The position numbers and the translations under genes are program-made. A DNA stretch of 51,805 nucleotides, from NCBI GenBank assembly GCA_947447825.1, contig CANFLL010000020.1:1-51805 (forward strand), written 5' to 3'. The notes under the pieces are model-generated. The model was not told the DNA's origin. It made no database searches and saw only the letters and a list, made by a program, of their open reading frames with translations. Below are positions 1 through 8,100 of the stretch, one piece after another (positions within the stretch are counted from its first letter, which is position 1; every line of letters begins with the position of its first letter). The DNA comes from Chitinophagaceae bacterium. Lineage in GTDB: Bacteria > Bacteroidota > Bacteroidia > Chitinophagales > Chitinophagaceae.

Positions 1-129
1 CAAAATAGGTTTTGAGTATAACCTAGAACTGTAATTGGCATGATACAAGAAATAGCAGTCAAGCCCAAGAAATAATAAATAAAAAACCAATATAAAGATG
101 CCTCTAGAGTATGAATTTTCATTTTTCAT
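1..129 (-). CDS. Partial membrane protein, N-terminus only
   Basis: An open frame starts with ATG at 129 and runs off the left edge without a stop (43 codons). It reads as a short polar start, one hydrophobic helix at about residues 11-28, then a Tyr/Ser-rich stretch ending in SKPIL. A first helix followed by a basic-K-P motif is seen in YhhN/TMEM86-type lysoplasmalogenases, but 43 residues are too few to decide. Any polytopic membrane protein would fit. It is divergent from the TonB receptor gene at 483. Confidence 0.35.
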   Translation of the reverse strand, partial: MKNENSYSRGIFILVFYLLFLGLDCYFLYHANYSSRLYSKPIL

Positions 130-334
130 ACAGCAAATTTAAAGTCAATATCTAAATTTCCTAATTGCTTGAAAATGCAGTTTATGATGAAACTGAAAAA
201 ATTAATGTTCAAATTATCAGCTTCTATTGGCTCTTTATTCAATAGAATGTTTAAACAGCTTATATTAACCTGTTTTCAATAGTTATGCTTGATTTTAATA
301 GCACGAGTAAGCTTAAGTTTCCTTTTCTACATAA
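130..334. other. Intergenic, nothing recognised
   Basis: AT-rich spacer between the divergent partial gene at 1-129 and the promoter region of the receptor gene at 483. I see no ORF, hairpin or repeat that I can support. Confidence 0.5.
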
Positions 335-397
335 CAATTTGGTAACAATTTCTTAATTATTTGTAAAAGACCTCCTTTTAGCATTCTTCTACTTTCG
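335..397 (+). promoter_or_regulatory. Putative promoter module shared with the 5117 gene
   Basis: Four short words occur in order: CAATTTGGTAACA (335-347), TTAAT (353-357), TTTG (360-363) and TACTTTCG (390-397). The last is one base off the Bacteroidota -7 consensus TAnnTTTG. The same words at identical spacing lie upstream of the T9SS gene at 5117. The 26-bp gap between TTTG and TAnn is longer than usual for the housekeeping promoter. GGTAAC may therefore be the -35 of an alternative (ECF-type) sigma factor. That last step is inference. Confidence 0.45.
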
Positions 398-482
398 CCC
401 AATATTATGAAAATTGAAATTATAGCTGAACTACTAACAATAATTACAAATTATTACAACATTAAAAAACAACTGTATAGTT

Positions 483-3458
483 ATGTTTAAATTTATCTTC
501 ACCACTGCATCCTCCTTTGTTATCTTAACAAGTAGCCTTCAACAATCAATGGCTAGAAGCCCAAGATTGATTGCTACTTTTAAAAAGTCTATAACTATAA
601 ATTCAAATGTTGATGTTCGTTTGCCGATTGATACCACACCAAAACTTACTAAAAAAGGATCAATCAATAACGCTGCACGTATTGGAGGAACACCTGGGAA
701 AATTAGTGGTAAAGTGATAAATTCAAAGTCTGGCGAGCCTGTTTATGATGCCACCATCACCATTAAAAGTGGTAATGTAACAAGGGTTACTAAGTCTGAT
801 TATAATGGTATTTATACATTCAATGAATTGCCAGAGGGAACATACACCATCAGTGTTTCTCACCTTTCTTTTGGTGCTAAAACAATTGAAGATGTCAAAA
901 TAATTAAAAAAGATGTAACCACTCAAGATATTGTTTTACAAGAATCTAAAGGAAAAAACCTAGAAGAGGTGGTAGTTACCACTAAAGGTGCAGGACGAAT
1001 TAGAGAAAGTGTTGCCTCGTTGTTAATTCAGCAAAAAAATGCGGCAAGTGTAAGTGATGGTATTTCGGCAGAAGCAATTAAACGCACGCCCGATAAAACC
1101 ACATCCGACATTATGAAACGGGTGAGTGGAGCAAGTATTCAGGAAGATAAGTTTGTAATAATCAGAGGGTTGAACGATAGGTATAATGCGGCTTTCATTA
1201 ATAATGCGCCATTGCCAAGTTCAGAAAGCGATAGAAAGGCTTTCTCTTTTGATGTTTTCCCTGCCAATATGTTGGACAATTTAGTAATAGTTAAAACGGC
1301 AACACCAGATATGAATGGTGAGTTTGCAGGCGGTTTAATTTTTATAAATACAAAAGATATTCCTGCCAAAAATTTTCAAAGTATTTCTTTAGGAGTAGGC
1401 TACAACACAATGGCTACCTTTAAAGATAGAAAATATGAACAGCCAGGTGGATTGGATTGGATTGGATTGGATGATGGTAAAAGAAAATTATCTTCAAATA
1501 TTCCTACTACTAACTTGAAAAATTTGACTACTGAAGATAAAGGAACCATTGGCCAATCATTGAATAATAACTGGGCTACTAATAGTGGTAAGACACCAAT
1601 GAACTACAATTTTCAGTATGTGAAAGGTTGGAACATTCAAAGAAAACAAAAAGACTTTTTAGGCGTACTTCTTTCTGCTTCTTATAATAAGACATTCAAT
1701 ACGACTGATGGATTTAAAAAATCTTTTAATGGACTTACTCTTCTTAATAACAACTATCAATCTGTTTTCTCTGAAAAAATATTCAGTTCACAAGTGCTTG
1801 CCGGGTTTATGGGCAATATCTCTTTGAAACTTAACGAAAACAACAAGCTGAGTTTTAAGAACCTAGTAAGCGTTAATACTGATGATAGAATTATTGATAG
1901 GGTAGGGGATGCAGAAAACACTGGTGAATTTACTACAAACTCAAAGGCACAATGGTTTACCTCCAATACCATTTTGTCTTCTCAATTAGGTGGAGAACAT
2001 TTTTGGAAACAGCCTAAAATTAAAATCAATTGGACAGGTGGCTATACTTCTTCTGATAGGCAGATACCTAATTTAAGAAAAACGGGTAGCTATTATTCTA
2101 ATTCAGATCCTAGTATTGTTACACAATCTGTTTCTACAGAATCAAGTATTTCAAACCATGAATCCAGTGGTTCAATTTTTACTTCTACAACTAAGGAAAC
2201 TATTAGAAGTTTTGGTACAGATTTCTTGCGTATGTTCAAGATAGATAATTTCAATTCTATTCAAGTAAAAGCTGGTGCTTATCTTCAAGGGAGAAATAGA
2301 GATTTTAATGCTAGATATTTATCAGTGGTTCAGTTAGGGTCATGGTCAACGTTCGATAATTCGTTGCTTGCCTTGCCTGATGATAAGGTATTTGCAAAGC
2401 AGAACTTTGGCGTTCAAACTAACGGTAAATATGGTTTTGGTTTAAGTGAGGACATTAATTTAGATAACACTTATTCGGCTTCTTCTAATTTGAATGCCTA
2501 TTATTTAATGCTTGATACCCGTTTCCTAAAGTTCATTAGATTGAATGGTGGATTAAGAGTTGAAAAATTCGATCAAATGCTAACTTCTTCAACTAAAAGT
2601 GTAAACACTACAATCACAGATAATCTACCTTCTGCTAACTTAATAATTTCTTTAAATTCTAAACAAAACCTTCGTTTCTCCTATTCTCAAACCTTAAATA
2701 GACCAGAGTATAGAGAGTTGGCTCCTTTCATTTTCTATGATTATGTTACTCGTTTATCTATCAATGGTACACCTGAATTAGAACGTGTTAAAATTGATAA
2801 CTACGATTGTAGGTATGAGTTTTATCCTTCAGGAGGTCAGTTATTGTCAGTCTCTGTATTTCAGAAAAATATTCCCAATCCAATTGAGTTTGTAATTCAA
2901 GGCAATAGTGATGCTAAATATATCAATGCAGTGGGTGGCAAAATAGGTGGAATTGAATTTGAGTGCAGAGCAAATATCGGCTCAACAATTAAGGCAAGTC
3001 CTACTAGCTTTTTATCGCACACTACCTTATTTGGTAATGCTGCAATCATCGGTTCAGAAGTATCGTTTGGTAAAGATTCATTAAGCTATGGTGGAAAACG
3101 TTCTATGCAGGGACAGTCTCCTTACATCTATAATGCTGGATTAACTTATCAAGACCAAAAAGGCTATAGTGGAACATTACAAATTAATTATTCTGCACCA
3201 CGCATTTACATAGGGGGAAATAACGAAGTTGCACCCATCTTAGAAAACGGTAGACAAGTGTTGGATTTGCAATTGGCTAAAACTTTTGAGAAACAAAACA
3301 TAGAGGTGAAGCTTAACGTAAAAGATATTTTGGCTAAGGACTTTCTACGTTTTTATGACATTGATAATAATGGAAAATATGATGAGAATAAGGATAGGGT
3401 GTTTTCGCAAGCTAAGCTTGGTAGTGTTATATCTGCAAGTGTAACCTACAAGTTTTAA
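483..3458 (+). CDS. TonB-dependent receptor with carboxypeptidase-regulatory-like domain
   Basis: A 991-residue outer-membrane receptor. A short N-terminal hydrophobic stretch (about 4-20) looks like a signal peptide. An unusual ~50-residue Ser/Thr/Lys-rich linker follows, then a CarboxypepD-regulatory-like beta-sandwich (about 70-153, GKVINSKSGEPVYDATITIK), a plug domain (about 160-300, with VIIRGLNDRYNAAFIN and GEFAGGLIFINTKD) and a C-terminal beta-barrel ending in a terminal Phe (YKF). The RGLNDRYN...LPSSESDRKAF pattern marks the plug subfamily often found beside T9SS cargo genes. It is not the SusC type, and no SusD partner follows. The next gene starts 9 bp downstream, so the two are probably co-transcribed. 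Substrate unknown. Confidence 0.88.
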   Translation: MFKFIFTTASSFVILTSSLQQSMARSPRLIATFKKSITINSNVDVRLPIDTTPKLTKKGSINNAARIGGTPGKISGKVINSKSGEPVYDATITIKSGNVTRVTKSDYNGIYTFNELPEGTYTISVSHLSFGAKTIEDVKIIKKDVTTQDIVLQESKGKNLEEVVVTTKGAGRIRESVASLLIQQKNAASVSDGISAEAIKRTPDKTTSDIMKRVSGASIQEDKFVIIRGLNDRYNAAFINNAPLPSSESDRKAFSFDVFPANMLDNLVIVKTATPDMNGEFAGGLIFINTKDIPAKNFQSISLGVGYNTMATFKDRKYEQPGGLDWIGLDDGKRKLSSNIPTTNLKNLTTEDKGTIGQSLNNNWATNSGKTPMNYNFQYVKGWNIQRKQKDFLGVLLSASYNKTFNTTDGFKKSFNGLTLLNNNYQSVFSEKIFSSQVLAGFMGNISLKLNENNKLSFKNLVSVNTDDRIIDRVGDAENTGEFTTNSKAQWFTSNTILSSQLGGEHFWKQPKIKINWTGGYTSSDRQIPNLRKTGSYYSNSDPSIVTQSVSTESSISNHESSGSIFTSTTKETIRSFGTDFLRMFKIDNFNSIQVKAGAYLQGRNRDFNARYLSVVQLGSWSTFDNSLLALPDDKVFAKQNFGVQTNGKYGFGLSEDINLDNTYSASSNLNAYYLMLDTRFLKFIRLNGGLRVEKFDQMLTSSTKSVNTTITDNLPSANLIISLNSKQNLRFSYSQTLNRPEYRELAPFIFYDYVTRLSINGTPELERVKIDNYDCRYEFYPSGGQLLSVSVFQKNIPNPIEFVIQGNSDAKYINAVGGKIGGIEFECRANIGSTIKASPTSFLSHTTLFGNAAIIGSEVSFGKDSLSYGGKRSMQGQSPYIYNAGLTYQDQKGYSGTLQINYSAPRIYIGGNNEVAPILENGRQVLDLQLAKTFEKQNIEVKLNVKDILAKDFLRFYDIDNNGKYDENKDRVFSQAKLGSVISASVTYKF

Positions 3459-3467
3459 AAATTGGCT

Positions 3468-4595
3468 ATGAAGAAGTGCATTGTTATTTGTGTTTTGGTT
3501 ACCTCATTATTATTTTTTCAATCGAATGTGAAAAGGATAACGAGTTCAAATTTTCCACCAACAAACTGCACTGGTGCACCAAATGCTTATACTTGTCAGT
3601 TCTGTCATAGTACTTATTCTGCAAACATTTCTGGTGGAGGGATTAGCCTAACAGGCATTCCCTCCACTTTCAGTATTGGTCAATCCTATCCTTTTAGTAT
3701 TAACATCAAACACTTTGCTGCCGATAGAAAAAAGTTTGGTTACGATGTTACTGCATTGGATGCTTTAGGCAATCCATTCGGAACGTTCAGTACTACTAAT
3801 GCTTATTCTACCATTAATTCAGGCGAGCTAACCTCTCATCTGCCTCCTTACTTAACCTCAACTAATCAATCAAGTATTAGTGGGTTTACATGGAATGCGC
3901 CTGCCACTGCCCCCTCGGCTAATCAATTACCTATCACTTTTTATTTTTGTGGAAATGCCTGCAATGGCGATGGAACCGTGAAGGGAGATTATATTTACAA
4001 TGATTCTGTTGCCACTACTTTGGGTGCTTTGCCTGTGGCAATTAATCATTTTGTAGTCACTTGGAAATCGGACAATGAAGTGCAGTTAAATTGGTCTTTT
4101 GGTAATGAATCTTTATTGAATTATTATGTAATACAAAGGAGTGTAGACGGTGCTGATTTATTAAATATAGACTCAATTCTAGTAAATAAGGGTTCGTTAG
4201 TTAACAACAATTATTCTTACACAGACAGAAAGGTTTTGGGAAATGAGCGTATTGCCTACAGAATTAAATGCATAGCAAAAGATGGTTCAGTTAGTTATAG
4301 TTCCATTCAGGTTCTGCCATCGACTATGCAGGTTGCAAATGCTAGACTATATCCTAATCCGGTTGCTAGAAATAACCCTTTAAAGCTCTCTTTCAGCTCA
4401 AATCAAAAGCAGCTTTGCAATGTTTCAGTCATCAGCACGGCTGGCAGATTATTTTTTTCAACCAAACAAGAAGTCGTTTTGGGCAACAATACCTTATCTA
4501 TTACTACAGGTCAAAACATCCAGGTGGGTACTTACTTTTTAGTGGTATCATCAGTTAATACTATTCTGGCAAAACAAGCTTTTACGGTAAAATAG
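3468..4595 (+). CDS. T9SS-sorted choice-of-anchor V-like protein with CXXCH motif
   Basis: A 375-residue exported protein. The ATG at 3468 (MKKC) is preferred over an in-frame TTG at 3462. Residues 4-18 form a hydrophobic signal. CQFCH at residues 43-47 is a CXXCH motif, as in choice-of-anchor V (reeler-like) domains, where it may bind haem or form a structural Cys pair. The domain runs to about residue 190. A FnIII-like module follows (about 195-285, NHFVVTWKSDNEVQLNWSF), then a C-terminal T9SS type A sorting domain (LYPNP near 298; final VGTYFLVV...FTVK). It would be exported by the type IX system and retained at the surface or released. It follows the TonB receptor by 9 bp, which suggests joint function, but the role is unknown. 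Confidence 0.75.
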   Translation: MKKCIVICVLVTSLLFFQSNVKRITSSNFPPTNCTGAPNAYTCQFCHSTYSANISGGGISLTGIPSTFSIGQSYPFSINIKHFAADRKKFGYDVTALDALGNPFGTFSTTNAYSTINSGELTSHLPPYLTSTNQSSISGFTWNAPATAPSANQLPITFYFCGNACNGDGTVKGDYIYNDSVATTLGALPVAINHFVVTWKSDNEVQLNWSFGNESLLNYYVIQRSVDGADLLNIDSILVNKGSLVNNNYSYTDRKVLGNERIAYRIKCIAKDGSVSYSSIQVLPSTMQVANARLYPNPVARNNPLKLSFSSNQKQLCNVSVISTAGRLFFSTKQEVVLGNNTLSITTGQNIQVGTYFLVVSSVNTILAKQAFTVK

Positions 4596-4743
4596 AGTAC
4601 GCTCTCCACCGTCATTCCGCCGTGTTATATCAATCTAATCAAAGTTCAATTCAATACTTATCCCACACTTAATTCACATTGGGGTAGTTAAAACAAGTTC
4701 AATAATGCAGAATTGGATGTTCTACTCAGTATCTATAGATTTT

Positions 4744-4891
4744 ACCCAGAACCACTAGAGGTTTAACCCGAAATCCTCAGATTTCACCCTAAACCTTCTA
4801 GGGTTCAACCCAAAATTTGAAGATTTTACACAGAACCTTTAGAGGTTTAACCCAGAATCTGAAGATTACATCCCGAACCTCTAGAAGTTCC
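4744..4891. repeat. Array A: seven ~21-bp palindromic units
   Basis: Units begin with ACCC-like tetramers at 4744, 4766, 4786, 4808, 4828, 4850 and 4871 (steps of 20-22 bp). After the leader, most units hold a short inverted repeat. The arms alternate between AACC...GGTT and AATC...GATT, so both arms change together. Reading frames across it contain stops, so it is not coding. It lies between the T9SS/TonB pair and the 1603-aa protein gene. Confidence 0.75.
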
Positions 4892-4920
4892 TATAAATCA
4901 TACGATTAGTCGAAAGTCTT

Positions 4921-5018
4921 ATTAACCATTAACCATTAACCATTAACCACTAACCACTAACTACTAATCACTAATCACTAATCACTAATCACTAATCACT
5001 AATCACTAACCACTAATC
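4921..5018. repeat. Heptamer tandem repeat (14 x 7 bp)
   Basis: Fourteen contiguous 7-bp units: four ATTAACC, then ACTAACC, ACTAACT, six ACTAATC, ACTAACC and ACTAATC. It ends 16 bp before the conserved promoter module of the 5117 gene. Near-perfect short tandem repeats are prone to copy-number change by slippage, so unit number may differ between strains. Effect on expression is not shown. Confidence 0.85.
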
Positions 5019-5033
5019 ATTAGCTTTTCATCA

Positions 5034-5096
5034 CAATTTGGTAACATCAAATTAATCGTTTGATAACCTACCCCGTTGGGTCCATTTATAGTTTTG
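5034..5096 (+). promoter_or_regulatory. Putative promoter module of the 1603-aa protein
   Basis: CAATTTGGTAACA (5034-5046), TTAAT (5052-5056), TTTG (5059-5062) and TAGTTTTG (5089-5096, an exact TAnnTTTG). Every spacing is the same as in the module at 335-397. The -7 element ends 20 bp before the ATG. Identical spacing of four words suggests both genes respond to the same sigma factor or regulator. Confidence 0.5.
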
Positions 5097-5116
5097 CGAC
5101 TTAACTAAATTGTTAA

Positions 5117-8100
5117 ATGATGAAGAAAAATTTTCTCGGCTTCGTGCTTTTGCTAGCAGCAATTAGCGGCAATGCACAGGTGCAGTTCCTTAAATCGGTT
5201 AATTACCGTGGAGCATTTGCACCATCTCCCACAGAAATGTGGACAAAAGGTTGGGCCAATTGGGACCCTCAAAACACAGTGTATGGTACTGCAACTAGAA
5301 CAGTTAAAGGTGCCATCACAAAAGACACTCGTTGGAGTAAAGACACCGTTTACCTTTTGCAAGGTTTGGTGTATGTAATGAACAATGCAACATTGACCAT
5401 TGATGCAGGTACTGTTATCCGTGGTGATTTTAATGTTGCTAACACTTCTTTGGTTATTACCAAAGGTTCTAAAGTATATGCAGTTGGTACAGCTAGTGCG
5501 CCAATTGTATTCACTTCAAACAAGCCTGCTGGTAGCCGTAATCCAGGTGATTGGGGTGGTGTTATTTTGTTAGGTAAAGCACCTATTAATGTTAGTGGTG
5601 GTTCTAATAACATTGAAGGTATTACTGCTACTGATACTACCGCTTATGGTGGTACAGATCCTAACGATAACTCAGGTACTTTAAAGTATGTACGTTGCGA
5701 GTTTGGTGGTTACATTTTCCAACCTAACAAAGAAATCAATGGTTTCACTTTTGGTGGTGTTGGTCGTGGTACAACTATCGATTATGTACAATCTTCTTAT
5801 GCAAATGATGATGCTTTCGAGTGGTTTGGTGGTACAGTAAACTGTTCTCACCTAATCTCTTACAGAGGTATTGATGATGAATTTGATACTGATAACGGCT
5901 TTAGCGGAACAGTTCAGTTTTGTTTAGGTGTTCGTGACCCAAATCTTGGTGATGCTACTTGGAACGTTTCTGGTGGTTCTACCTCAGAAGGTTTCGAATC
6001 TGATAACGATGCTACTGGTTCAACTAACACACCAAAAACTAGTGCAATTTTCAGTAACATTACTTTCATCGGGCCATTGCGTGGTGATGCTTCTTCTACT
6101 AACCAAGCTGCTATCTATCCAGCTTTCAGAAGAAACGCACGTATCCGTCGTAATTCTGAATTAAAGGTTGTTAACTGTGTTATGATGGATTACCCTCGTG
6201 GGTTATTTGTTGATAACAACGGTACTGCTCCAACTTCTGCCAATGCATTGGCTGGTACTATGATTTTTGCTAACAACATCTTAGCTGGTAACGTTGCTGG
6301 TCAAGTTATCGAGCCAAACAATACTTCAGTTTTCCCAACAATTTATTCTTGGTTTGCTTCAAATCATAATGATTCATTGGTTTCTACATCAGGTTTATTA
6401 ACAAGACCTTATGACTGGACAAATCCTGATTTCCGTCCAGCTACTGGTTCTATTGCACTTTCTGGTGCAGATTTTACCAATTCATTGATTGCTCCTTATG
6501 TAATTGTTGAAGCTACTAACAAAAATGTTATTAAAAAAGTAGATTACCGTGGTGCTTTTGCTCCAGCTCCTACAGCAATGTGGACTGCCGGTTGGGCTAA
6601 TTGGGATCCAAACAATACAGTTTATCCTGCTACAACAGTTACCGTTAAAGGTGCTATTACATCAAACACTACTTGGACTAAAAACAACACTTACCTAATT
6701 CAAGGTTTAGTTTATGTAATGAATGGTGCTACTTTAACCATCGAAGCGGGTACTGTTATCCGTGGTGATTATACTGTTGCAAACACATCTTTAGTTATTA
6801 CAAAAGGTTCAAAATTAAATGCAGTTGGTACTGTTAATGCACCAATTGTATTTACTTCTAACAAACCTGTAGGTAACCGTGCTCCAGGCGATTGGGGTGG
6901 TTTGATTTTATTGGGTCAAGCTCCAATTAACGTTGCTGCTGGTTCAAACAACATTGAAGGTATCGTAGCTACTGATACTACTTCTTATGGTGGTACTGAC
7001 CCTGAGGATAACTCTGGTATCATTAAATATGTACGTGTTGAATTTGGTGGTTATATCTTCCAACCAAACAAAGAAATCAACGGCGTAACTTTTGGTGGTG
7101 TTGGTCGTGGTACTACTGTAGATTATGTTCAATCTTCTTTTGCTAATGATGATGCTTTCGAATGGTTTGGTGGTAATGTAAACTGTTCTCACCTTATCTC
7201 TTATAGAGGTGTTGATGATGAATTTGATACTGATAATGGTTTCTCTGGTACTTGTCAATTTTTGTTGGGTGTTCGTGATCCACAACTTGGTGATGCTACT
7301 TGGAACGTTTCTGGTGGTTCTACCTCAGAAGGTTTCGAGTCTGATAATGATGCTACTGGTTCTGCAAATAGCCCATTAACTAGTGCAATATTTACAAACG
7401 TAACTTTTGTTGGTCCATTACGTGGTGATGCTTCTGCAACTAACCAAGCTGCTATCTATCCTGCTTTCAGAAGAAATGCTCGTATCCGTCGTAATTCAAG
7501 ATTAAGAGTACTTAACTGCGTTATGATGGATTACCCACGTGGTTTATTCGTTGATAACAATGGTACAGTTCCTACTTCTGCTGCTGCACTTTCTGGTTCT
7601 ATGCGTTTTAGCAATAACCTTTTAGCTGGTAATGTTAAGGGTCAAGTAATTGAGCCTAATAACACTTCTGTATTCCCTACTATCTATTCTTGGTTTGCTG
7701 ATAACCATAATGATTCATTAGTTTCTACTACTGGTATCTTGGTTAATCCTTACAACTTCACAAGCCCAGATTACCGCCCAGCTACTAGCTCTCCTGCATT
7801 AGTTAACTACAACTTTACAGATACCATCTTTAATGGTGTTTTGAGTGCTAATACTTACGATTTAACTGTTCCATCTGGAGATGCTTCTACAGTTTCTAGT
7901 GATCTTACTTACAATAACGTAACCTTGAGTGGTGGTACTTTAACTATCAATTCTGGTGTTACTTTAACTATTACAGGTAACCTTGCGCTTAATAGTGGTA
8001 CAATCATCAACAACGGTGGTACAATTGTTTATGGATCTGCTTTAACTGTAAACGCTGGTAACAGTGTTAGCTTTAATGGTGTATTCGGAAACGATATCAT

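Noticed and set aside
6944-7285. 113-codon antisense ORF in the 1603-aa gene
   Set aside because: Produced by the strongly biased codons of the sense gene; sense coding is clear.
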